A stretch of 6,001 nt of DNA. Origin: Acidobacteriota bacterium (GTDB lineage Bacteria; Acidobacteriota; Terriglobia; Terriglobales; Acidobacteriaceae). Shown piece after piece: positions 1-6,001 of this stretch; within the stretch, counting starts at the first letter, position 1, and each line of letters begins with the position of its first letter. Below the pieces are notes generated by a model that did no database searches, was not told where the DNA came from, and saw nothing but the letters and a program-made list of their open reading frames with translations. A program made the translations under genes and the position numbers. The stretch spans positions 1 through 6,001 of the forward strand of contig JAJYAE010000276.1 of NCBI GenBank assembly GCA_021779695.1. The letters run 5' to 3'.

Positions 1-1
1 G

Positions 2-931
2 CTCAATCCGACAACTGATCCCGGAGAATTGAAACTGGCCTACACGCAGGGCAGTACTTTCCCGGACGATGTTCTTCAGGATGGTCGCATCCTGTTCGAG
101 TCGGACTACCCGCTCGGTGACGGCAGCACGGCTGAGATGTTTCTTGTCTACCCTGACGGCTCGGGTGTGGAGTCGTATCGTTGCGACCATGGCCTCTCAC
201 GCTGGGGAGGTACGCAGCTGTCTTCCGGCGATATTGTTTTTACGCAGTTCACCGGTCTCGCGCGATTCACTTCGCCCCTGGCGCATGCGGTGCGAGTTCC
301 TGCTCCACCGGCTCGATATGCAGGCTCGATTGCAGAGACGGCCTCGGGCGACTGGCTTGTGAGTGTTCGCACCGCTCCCAACCCGCACTATGCGCTCAAA
401 CTTTGGAAGCCTGGTACGGCCACAATGGAGACAGTTCTGGCGGAGAGCGCGCAAGATCTTGTCGAGCCGGTTCTGGTTGCGCCGCGCCCAACGCCCACCC
501 GTTTTCCCTCTGGCTTGCATCCGTGGAGCTACGCAAACCTTCTTGCTCTGGATGCGCGTCTCTCGCGCGATGGCGCGCTGAAGGGAACCCCCGCGCGTGT
601 CCGCCTGGAAACGCAGAATGAGGCAGGCAAGCCGGTGATGATGGGCACAGCGCCTGTCGAGACAGACGGATCTTTTTTCATCAAGGTGCCAGGCGATAGG
701 CCGCTTCGGATTTCGCTGCTGGATGCGCAGGGCCATGTGCTGCGGCAGGAGCATGGCTGGTTCTGGTCCCGCGGCGGCGAGCAACGGATCTGTGTCGGCT
801 GCCACACAGGGCCAGAGCGCTCTTCTGACAATCGCGTCCCCGAAGTTCTGACACACACGACCACGCCCGTCGATCTTACCCGGCCGGAGTCAACCCATCT
901 TGCACGCCTAACTGCAGCAGGAGGTCGATAA
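2..931 (+). CDS. HzsA-related PD40/TolB-like propeller protein with one c-type haem site (5' partial)
   Basis: The reading frame is open to the left edge, so only the C-terminal ~309 residues are visible. A TTG at 29 is a poor start: it has no properly spaced ribosome site, encodes no signal peptide, and the frame continues in front of it. The visible N-terminal half has PD40/TolB-like propeller strands (LQDGRILFESDY, MFLVYPDGSG, LSSGDIVFTQF). The C-terminal half has a beta-rich segment (VETDGSFFIKVPGDRPLRIS) followed by the haem-c motif CVGCH at 791-805, then GPERSSDNRVPEVL. That order (PVE-DGSF--VP, then a CxxCH about 45 residues later, then a short N-R-P tail) matches proteins usually annotated as HzsA-related or hydrazine synthase alpha-like in non-anammox bacteria. 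Only about 42 residues follow the haem site. Haem attachment implies export, so a signal peptide is expected upstream of the window. Hydrazine synthesis itself should not be assumed. TAA at 929-931 lies 1 bp before the next start. Confidence 0.8.
   Translation, partial: LNPTTDPGELKLAYTQGSTFPDDVLQDGRILFESDYPLGDGSTAEMFLVYPDGSGVESYRCDHGLSRWGGTQLSSGDIVFTQFTGLARFTSPLAHAVRVPAPPARYAGSIAETASGDWLVSVRTAPNPHYALKLWKPGTATMETVLAESAQDLVEPVLVAPRPTPTRFPSGLHPWSYANLLALDARLSRDGALKGTPARVRLETQNEAGKPVMMGTAPVETDGSFFIKVPGDRPLRISLLDAQGHVLRQEHGWFWSRGGEQRICVGCHTGPERSSDNRVPEVLTHTTTPVDLTRPESTHLARLTAAGGR
919..924 (+). promoter_or_regulatory. Ribosome binding site AGGAGG for the TTG-started CRTAC1 gene
   Basis: A perfect AGGAGG lies inside the last codons of the preceding gene and ends 8 bases before TTG at 933. 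It fixes the unusual TTG start: the next in-frame ATG (954) would leave most of the signal peptide off, and no in-frame start precedes TTG at suitable spacing. Confidence 0.8.
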
Positions 932-932
932 G

Positions 933-2633
933 TTGAGACGTCTACCGCTGATCATGGCCATCATCTTTGCTGTCGCCTGTGAGGTTGTCGGCGCGCAGCA
1001 GCTACAGGCCCCGGCAGGCTCCTCCGCTGCGCCGAGTGCGGAAGCCACCAAGCCTGTTGGCTCGGTTCAACCTGCCATTCGGTTTGAGGATGCAAGCGAC
1101 AAGGCCCATGTTGACTTTGTGCACAGCTTTGGTGCGGCGAAGCTTGGATCCCTTCTTGAGGGCACGGGTGCCGGGTGCGTCTGGATCGACTACAACAACG
1201 ATGGATTGCCTGATTTGTATGTGGTGAACGGCCGGCCACTCGATGACTCCATGCATCCGTATCCGCTTGCAGTCAAGCCGGATCCTCTGCCGCATAACCA
1301 CCTATACCGCAACAACGGCAATGGGACATTCACAGATGTCACAGAGAAGGCCGGATTGGCACCCGATCTGTACAGCGTTGCCGTAACCGCTGCCGACTAC
1401 GACAACGACGGCTTCGTCGATCTTCTGGTGACGGGCTACGGCCGCGTCATTCTCTATCACAACAACGGCAACGGTACCTTTACCGATGTGACGCAAAAAG
1501 CGGGGATCAAGGTGGATGGATGGTCGATCAGCTCCACCTGGCTGGACTACGACCGCGACGGCTGCGTGGACCTGTTTGTGGGCCGCTACGTCAAGTTTGA
1601 TCCGAAGTACAGTGCATATTACGCCGCGGACAATTATCCCGGTCCTCTGGATTACGAAGGAGAAACCAACAAGCTTTTCCATAACAACTGTGACGGGACT
1701 TTCACCGACGTGAGTGACAAGTCAGGAATCAGCGCTTACATCGGGCGCACGATGGGCGTCACGGCTGCGGACTTTGATGGCGACGGCTGGGACGACATTT
1801 ACGTTGCCAATGACCGCACGGAAAACTTCCTCTTCCGCAACAAGCATGACGGCACGTTCGAGGAGGTTGGCAACGAGACAGGCACGGCCTACGGGCAGAA
1901 TGGCGAATCCACATCGGCGATGGGTCCCATCTTTGCTGATCTTGAAGGCAAAGGGAAGTTGGATCTATGGGTTTCCGATGGACGCTACAACCGCATGCTG
2001 GCCAATACCGGCAAGATGAACTTTGATGACATCGGCGCAACCAATGGCGTCTCGCAGGCGAACGCGCAATACGTGAGCTGGGGCTCAGGCATCTACGACT
2101 TTGATAACGATGGCCACCTGGACATTCTCATCTTTCATGGAGGCCTGATCCACCTGATTCCGCAGGAGCATACTCTGTTCCGCGGGTTGGGCAACGGCAA
2201 GTTCGAGGACGTCTCACGATTCGCAGGGTCTGTGGTGAACCGGCGCAGCGTGGCGCGGGGCGCCTGTTTTGCCGACTATGACAACGACGGCAAGGTGGAT
2301 GCGTTTCTTGTCAATCTTGGCGAAAAAGGAACTTTGTTTCATAACGTCTCCATCAACACCGGGCACTGGCTCGCCATCAAGCTGCAGGGAACCAAGAGCA
2401 ATCGCGATGGAATCGGCGCGAAAGTTCAGGTGTACGCGGGTGGAAACCAGTGGCTTCAGGAGCGGGTTGCCGCATCGAGCTATCTTTCGCAGAGTGAAGC
2501 CAGGCTGCATTTTGGGCTGGGTGCTGCCACGACCGTGGATCGCGTCGTGGTGAACTGGCCAAGCGGCAAAGAACAGACGCTCACCAATCAGGGTGTGGAC
2601 CGCGTTCTCACCATCGTGGAGCCTAAACAATGA
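933..2633 (+). CDS. Secreted CRTAC1-family protein: FG-GAP/VCBS seven-bladed propeller plus ASPIC/UnbV domain
   Basis: The 566-residue product starts at TTG. Residues 1-21 are an export signal (MRR, hydrophobic 4-15, likely cut after VGA at 21); Cys16 follows a poor lipobox (AVAC), so a lipoprotein is possible but less likely. Seven calcium-loop motifs of the D-x-D-x-D-G-x-x-D type begin near residues 86, 155, 205, 280, 336, 389 and 448, as in integrin-like FG-GAP propellers. The one at 336 (DLEGKGKLD) is degenerate. Two blades carry almost the same peptide (NNGNGTFTDVT at 127-137 and 177-187). Residues ~478-550 form the ASPIC/UnbV domain (GHWLAIKLQGTKSNRDGIGA, then RLHFGLG, then VVNWPSGKEQ). 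These domains suggest a calcium-stabilised extracytoplasmic binding or scaffold protein; no catalytic residues are recognisable and the ligand is unknown. The stop overlaps the next start as ATGA. Confidence 0.92.
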   Translation: MRRLPLIMAIIFAVACEVVGAQQLQAPAGSSAAPSAEATKPVGSVQPAIRFEDASDKAHVDFVHSFGAAKLGSLLEGTGAGCVWIDYNNDGLPDLYVVNGRPLDDSMHPYPLAVKPDPLPHNHLYRNNGNGTFTDVTEKAGLAPDLYSVAVTAADYDNDGFVDLLVTGYGRVILYHNNGNGTFTDVTQKAGIKVDGWSISSTWLDYDRDGCVDLFVGRYVKFDPKYSAYYAADNYPGPLDYEGETNKLFHNNCDGTFTDVSDKSGISAYIGRTMGVTAADFDGDGWDDIYVANDRTENFLFRNKHDGTFEEVGNETGTAYGQNGESTSAMGPIFADLEGKGKLDLWVSDGRYNRMLANTGKMNFDDIGATNGVSQANAQYVSWGSGIYDFDNDGHLDILIFHGGLIHLIPQEHTLFRGLGNGKFEDVSRFAGSVVNRRSVARGACFADYDNDGKVDAFLVNLGEKGTLFHNVSINTGHWLAIKLQGTKSNRDGIGAKVQVYAGGNQWLQERVAASSYLSQSEARLHFGLGAATTVDRVVVNWPSGKEQTLTNQGVDRVLTIVEPKQ

Positions 2634-4537
2634 GAAAGGCATCGCGTCCCTGTATCGCTGTCTTTGGAGCATGCATCGTGGGCATGGCGAGTGCAGCCTT
2701 TCTCCTGGTGGCTCTCTGGACGGCACAGCCACTTGCAGCGGTGGTAACAGGGCGCGTCGGCGAGCGCCTGATCTATCCGTCCCCGCTTGAGATGCTTCAA
2801 TCCGCGGATGGAAAGCAGATCTTCGTTCTGTGCAATCAGAGCGATGAAGTGCGCGTGCTGGATGCGACGACGGGCGCTGCAATCAAGACGATCCAGGTTG
2901 GTCATGTTCCGCGCGGATTCAGCCTGTCGCCGGATGGATCCCGCCTCTTTGTCACGAATTCGTGGGATGACACTCTCTCCGTGATCGACACCGCATCGCT
3001 GCAGGTGCTTGCGACGTGGCATGTCGGTGCGGAGCCATCGAGCGTTCTGGAGGATCACGCTGACCGCTACCTCTTCGTGGCGAACCGGATTTCCAATGAT
3101 GTGGCCGTTCTGAATCCGCAAACCGGCGCTGAGATCAAGCGGCTTGCGGCCGGGCGTGGTGCAAGTTACATGGCGCTTTCTCCGGATGGAAGAAAGCTTT
3201 ATGTGACGCATGTGTATCCGAATCCGTCTGCGTATCCCAGGGAGCCTGCCTCCGAAATTACAGTGATCGACACGCAGCGAGCCGCAGTCATCGAGCGCAT
3301 GCAACTCCACAGCATTGCAGGTGTTTTTCATGTGGCGATTTCAGCAGATGGACGCCTCGGAATCGCTGCTGAGTTGCACCCGAAGAATTTGGTCCCTCTT
3401 GCGCATCTGGAGCACGGCGGCGCCTTTGAAGACACATTGATGCTCTTTGGCGCCGACGTCGGCAATCAGGCGGTTGAAGTCCCTCTCGACGAACTGGAAC
3501 GCTATGCGGCCAGACCTTTTGGAGTCGCGATTACGCCCGATAAGTCGCGCCTTTACGTCAGCAGCAGCGGTTCGGAAATTGTTACGGTCATCGACTTGCC
3601 TCGCCTGTTGCGTTATGTCCATACGCATCGCGCGCCCTTCGTGCAGGACCTCGCAGCAAGCGCCAATTATGTCATCACCCGCATCCACGTCGGCCATGAT
3701 CCACGCGGCCTGCTGGTGACGCGCGATGGCGGCAAGGTCATGGTCGCGAACAGGCTAGAAGACACCATCAGCGTGATTGACACGCGGACCAATCGGCTGA
3801 GTTCGACAATCCAGCTGGCGGGGCCGGCCAAGCTCTCTGTCTTACGTTACGGTGAGCAGACCTTCTATACAACACGTTACTCATTTCAGGGGCAGATCGG
3901 CTGCGCCAACTGCCACATTGATTCCACTTTCGATGGATTGGAATGGGATCTTGAGCCGGATGGCTTTGGCCGTGACATCGTGGACAACCGCCTCATTGAA
4001 GATCTCAAGGGAACCGAGCCTTACAAGTGGAATGGGGGTAATCCGAATCTGCCAACGGAGTGTGGTCCGCGAACAGAAAGATATTTCTGGCGATCCGCGA
4101 ATTATGACGACCTGACACTCGCTGACCTTGTGACCTATATGCTCAGCTTGCCTCCGCGGCCGAATCGCTGGAAACTGCCCGGCTATGAGCTCACGCCTGC
4201 CCAGTCACGAGGTAAAGCCATCTTCGAGCGCACAACGGACAACTTCGGTCATCCCATCCCGTTGCGGAACCGCTGCTCCTATTGCCACAGCGGACCGAAG
4301 GGCACTGATCAGAAGTCCTTTGACGTGGGCACCAGGAAGCCGACCGATGACATGTCCAGCTTTGATACTCCGCAACTCACGAATGTCGCGCTGACGGCGC
4401 CCTATCTGCATGATGGATCAGCCGCCACCCTGGAAGAGATCTGGACGGTCTTCAATCCGGACGACAAGCACGGCCGTACAAACGATTTGACCAAGGATGA
4501 ACTCAACGACCTGATCGAGTATCTGAGGACACGATGA
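2630..4537 (+). CDS. YVTN beta-propeller fused to a di-haem cytochrome c (MauG/cytochrome c peroxidase-like)
   Basis: This 635-residue protein starts at ATG 2630, 8 bases after GGAG (2618-2621) and overlapping the previous stop by 4 bp. Residues ~9-38 form a long hydrophobic export signal or membrane anchor. YVTN-type strands start near residues 63, 105, 147, 189, 307 and 369 (RLFVTNSWDDTLSVIDT, YLFVANRISNDVAVL, RLYVSSSGSEIVTVID, KVMVANRLEDTISVID). A weaker blade near 237-275 brings the count to seven. Two haem-c sites follow: CANCH at 425-429 and CSYCH at 549-553. The C-terminal stretch FDTPQLTNVALTAPYLHDGS then TLEEIWTVFNPDDKHG is the typical end of the di-haem peroxidase/MauG group. A periplasmic redox role is therefore likely: peroxide-driven oxidation of a partner or electron transfer. 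The substrate is unknown. The methionine that ligates the high-potential haem in classical peroxidases has no counterpart in the VFNPDDKHG segment. Confidence 0.9.
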   Translation: MRKASRPCIAVFGACIVGMASAAFLLVALWTAQPLAAVVTGRVGERLIYPSPLEMLQSADGKQIFVLCNQSDEVRVLDATTGAAIKTIQVGHVPRGFSLSPDGSRLFVTNSWDDTLSVIDTASLQVLATWHVGAEPSSVLEDHADRYLFVANRISNDVAVLNPQTGAEIKRLAAGRGASYMALSPDGRKLYVTHVYPNPSAYPREPASEITVIDTQRAAVIERMQLHSIAGVFHVAISADGRLGIAAELHPKNLVPLAHLEHGGAFEDTLMLFGADVGNQAVEVPLDELERYAARPFGVAITPDKSRLYVSSSGSEIVTVIDLPRLLRYVHTHRAPFVQDLAASANYVITRIHVGHDPRGLLVTRDGGKVMVANRLEDTISVIDTRTNRLSSTIQLAGPAKLSVLRYGEQTFYTTRYSFQGQIGCANCHIDSTFDGLEWDLEPDGFGRDIVDNRLIEDLKGTEPYKWNGGNPNLPTECGPRTERYFWRSANYDDLTLADLVTYMLSLPPRPNRWKLPGYELTPAQSRGKAIFERTTDNFGHPIPLRNRCSYCHSGPKGTDQKSFDVGTRKPTDDMSSFDTPQLTNVALTAPYLHDGSAATLEEIWTVFNPDDKHGRTNDLTKDELNDLIEYLRTR

Positions 4538-5622
4538 AGAATCTTCTTGTGACAATCAGTCTGATGGCAGCAGGCGCCTGCGCACTGGCTGCGAAGCCGA
4601 ACGTCACTGGCCTAGGCAAGGTTCCTGAAATGCCGCATTACCGCTTTGAGAACTTCACCACGGCGAACGGACTGCCTGATGACCATGTGTACAGCGTTCT
4701 CGTCGATGGCGATCGTATCTGGGCAGGAACCGACAATGGGCTTGCCGTCTACGAAGACCACAAGTGGAAGACCTATACGACGAAAGATGGACTTGCACAG
4801 CGGGCGGTCCTTTCTCTGACACTTGATAAGAACACGGGCGACGTTTGGGCCGGCACAATGGGCGGCCTGAGCCGCATCTCCGGCGGGCACATTGACACGT
4901 TTACCCAGCTGAATTCGGGTCTCAGCAACGATGTGGTTTACGGCGTTTCCGTCTCGGGAGATGAAGTGTGGGTTGCGACCGCGGCGGGAGGCTGCCGCTA
5001 CAACATTCGCACAGGCCAGTGGGATCTCTACAACGAGCGCAATACTCCCATGGAAGAGATCTGGGTCTATGGTGTGAGCGCGACGCCGACCAAGGTCTAC
5101 TACGCCGTGTGGGGCAGCGGCGTCCTCGAGTATGACCAAAAAACCAAGGCGTGGGATCGATACGACGATCCCGACGGAGAGAACCAGATGGTTCTCTTCA
5201 AAGATCAAGGTCTCATCCACGAGATTACGAGCTCCGTCAGTTATATCGACCATGTGCTCTGGGTTTCGACCTACATGGGTGACAGCCGCTATGACGGCCG
5301 CTACTGGCACAACTTCCTCACAAAAGACAGCGGTCTTCCGTCGAACTTCACCAATCTTGTAAAAGGCGTCGATGCCAACCGTGCGTGGTTCTGCACGGAT
5401 CGCGGATTGGCCTACTACGACGGCAAGGATTGGGCAGTCTACCGCCCATCGCTCACCAACGGCCGGCCTGAGATGATCGTGCGCGATGCAGAGGGCCATG
5501 TCACCAACATCCCGGTCACCACGGCACCGGCACACAACTACATCCTGGGAATTGATTTTCAGGGGAATGACATCTGGGTGGCAACGGCCAAAGGCTTGAG
5601 CCACGGAATCTTTCAACGCTAG
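4534..5622 (+). CDS. Secreted stand-alone Reg_prop (two-component regulator propeller) protein
   Basis: The 362-residue product starts at ATG 4534, 5 bases after GAGG (4525-4528) and overlapping the previous stop as ATGA. Residues 1-19 are a signal peptide with a good ALA/A cleavage site; Cys16 lies in a weak lipobox-like context. The rest is one propeller. Blade motifs of the pattern W-x-G-T-x-x-G-L-x-x-Y begin near residues 62, 104, 145, 188, 242, 284 and 347 (IWAGTDNGLAVY, VWAGTMGGL, IWVATAKGL). They are spaced about 42 residues apart except for the last interval, which holds an insertion at ~309-338. Reg_prop repeats are best known as the periplasmic sensor of hybrid two-component systems. 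Here there is no Y_Y_Y domain, transmembrane helix or histidine kinase, so it should be a soluble periplasmic binding or scaffold protein. Its ligand is unknown. Coupling to the di-haem gene suggests the two products work together. Confidence 0.88.
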   Translation: MKNLLVTISLMAAGACALAAKPNVTGLGKVPEMPHYRFENFTTANGLPDDHVYSVLVDGDRIWAGTDNGLAVYEDHKWKTYTTKDGLAQRAVLSLTLDKNTGDVWAGTMGGLSRISGGHIDTFTQLNSGLSNDVVYGVSVSGDEVWVATAAGGCRYNIRTGQWDLYNERNTPMEEIWVYGVSATPTKVYYAVWGSGVLEYDQKTKAWDRYDDPDGENQMVLFKDQGLIHEITSSVSYIDHVLWVSTYMGDSRYDGRYWHNFLTKDSGLPSNFTNLVKGVDANRAWFCTDRGLAYYDGKDWAVYRPSLTNGRPEMIVRDAEGHVTNIPVTTAPAHNYILGIDFQGNDIWVATAKGLSHGIFQR

Positions 5623-5647
5623 CCTCACACTGCTTTAAGGAGCCATT
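5623..5647 (+). other. 25-bp gap within the operon, no terminator
   Basis: The gap between the Reg_prop gene and the RidA-like gene holds no inverted repeat followed by a T run, and is too short for an independent promoter of usual form. Its only recognisable element is the ribosome site at its 3' end. This supports read-through into the last gene. Confidence 0.6.
5637..5642 (+). promoter_or_regulatory. Ribosome binding site AAGGAG before a tandem ATGATG start
   Basis: AAGGAG ends 5 bases before ATG 5648 and 8 bases before ATG 5651. The two ATGs are adjacent and in frame, so either can start translation; the second has the more usual spacing. The protein differs by one methionine only. Confidence 0.75.
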
Positions 5648-6001
5648 ATGATGCAGGGAATTGCAGATGTACTGGAGCACGTCGGGCACACTCCGATTCA
5701 GAAGCGTGCCATTACCAACCACTCCGTTCTCAACGAGGCGTATTGCTATGGCAAGCCGAGCTCGTTTTCGCGCGGCATGCGCATTGACTTGAATGGAGTC
5801 ACCATCCTGTTGATTTCAGGCACGGCCTCCATTGATGCAAATGGTGTGAGCGTTCACATCGGCGATTTCCGCGCCCAGATGCGCCGCACGCTTGCCAACA
5901 TCACCGCACTGCTCGCCAGCGAGGGCTGCACCTGGCATGACATCGTCCGGACCAGCTGCTACCTCCGCGACATTGACCGTGACTACGACGCCTTCAACGA
6001 G
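5648..6001 (+). CDS. RidA/YjgF/UK114-family protein (3' partial)
   Basis: The frame opens at ATGATG behind AAGGAG and runs without a stop to the right edge, giving 118 visible residues. The family signature is ISGTASID (about residues 56-63), an RRTLANITALLASEGC helix, and WHDIVRTSCYLRDIDRDYDAFNE. This corresponds to the GQIP, QSLDNVKAIVEAAG and GDIVKTTVFVKDL regions of E. coli RidA. RidA proteins are cytoplasmic trimers that hydrolyse reactive enamine/imine intermediates, but many subfamilies have other or unknown roles. The catalytic arginine of RidA lies further toward the C terminus, outside the window, so activity cannot be judged. The segment before the core is roughly 25-30 residues longer than in E. 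coli RidA (NEAYCYGKPSSFSRGMRI), pointing to an atypical subfamily and distantly recalling chorismatase-type Rid relatives. No signal peptide is present, unlike the three genes before it. Confidence 0.82.
   Translation, partial: MMQGIADVLEHVGHTPIQKRAITNHSVLNEAYCYGKPSSFSRGMRIDLNGVTILLISGTASIDANGVSVHIGDFRAQMRRTLANITALLASEGCTWHDIVRTSCYLRDIDRDYDAFNE

Noticed and set aside
29..31. TTG as the true start of the first gene
   Set aside because: GGAG at 23-26 is only 2 bases away, the frame is open back to the edge, and the resulting protein would have a haem site but no export signal.
197..856. Open frame of 219 codons on the - strand opposite the HzsA-like gene
   Set aside because: The opposite strand has a haem-c motif and a family match; the antisense product has none.
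2..931. Evidence for anammox (hydrazine synthase) metabolism
   Set aside because: Only a distant one-haem relative of the alpha subunit is visible; no other hydrazine synthase subunit or multi-haem oxidoreductase is encoded nearby.
933..1010. CRTAC1 protein and Reg_prop protein as lipoproteins through Cys16
   Set aside because: Both have a cysteine at residue 16 after a hydrophobic stretch, but the -3 residue is Ala and better signal peptidase I sites follow (VGA and ALA). Kept only as an alternative.
2214..2882. Open frame of 222 codons on the - strand over the end of the CRTAC1 gene
   Set aside because: Low-complexity Arg/Pro/Ser-rich translation without domain features, antisense to the conserved ASPIC/UnbV region.
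2588..3331. Open frame of 247 codons on the - strand across the CRTAC1/YVTN junction
   Set aside because: The translation is rich in Arg, His and Cys with no recognisable motif and it overlaps two well-supported genes; a coding shadow.
4612..5628. Long open frame of 338 codons on the - strand opposite the Reg_prop gene
   Set aside because: It lies fully antisense to a gene with clear family repeats, signal peptide and operon coupling, and its translation shows no domain. Long antisense frames are expected from biased codon use in GC-rich genes.

Overview
The window holds one tightly packed block of five genes, all on the + strand and together covering almost every base. The first is cut by the left edge and the last by the right edge. 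The DNA is moderately GC-rich, and the mix of families (ASPIC/UnbV FG-GAP protein, HzsA-related haem protein, YVTN propeller joined to a di-haem cytochrome, stand-alone Reg_prop propeller) is what I would expect from a soil-type Acidobacteriota genome. Planctomycetota, Verrucomicrobiota or a related metagenomic lineage are possible. This assignment is inferred from gene content only; no rRNA or other marker gene is present.

Layout: (1) 2-931, C-terminal part of a TolB/PD40-like propeller protein ending in a domain that resembles the hydrazine synthase alpha subunit family, with one CxxCH haem-c site. (2) 933-2633, a secreted CRTAC1-type protein with seven FG-GAP/calcium loops and a C-terminal ASPIC/UnbV domain, starting at TTG behind a full AGGAGG. 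(3) 2630-4537, a seven-bladed YVTN propeller joined to a two-haem cytochrome c region of the MauG/cytochrome-c-peroxidase type. (4) 4534-5622, a secreted single seven-bladed Reg_prop propeller with no kinase attached. (5) 5648 to the right edge, a RidA/YjgF-family protein, apparently cytoplasmic.

The gaps are 1 bp, a 4-bp ATGA overlap, a second 4-bp ATGA overlap, and 25 bp without a visible terminator. The genes are therefore very probably one transcript with translational coupling. Genes 2-4 carry N-terminal export signals; gene 1 must be exported if its haem is attached. The whole unit looks like an extracytoplasmic set of four beta-propeller proteins, two of them haem-bearing, followed by one small cytoplasmic enzyme. 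The substrate or process is not evident from the sequence. A periplasmic oxidation or electron-transfer function is the most reasonable inference. No RNA gene, mobile element, CRISPR array or clear promoter was seen.
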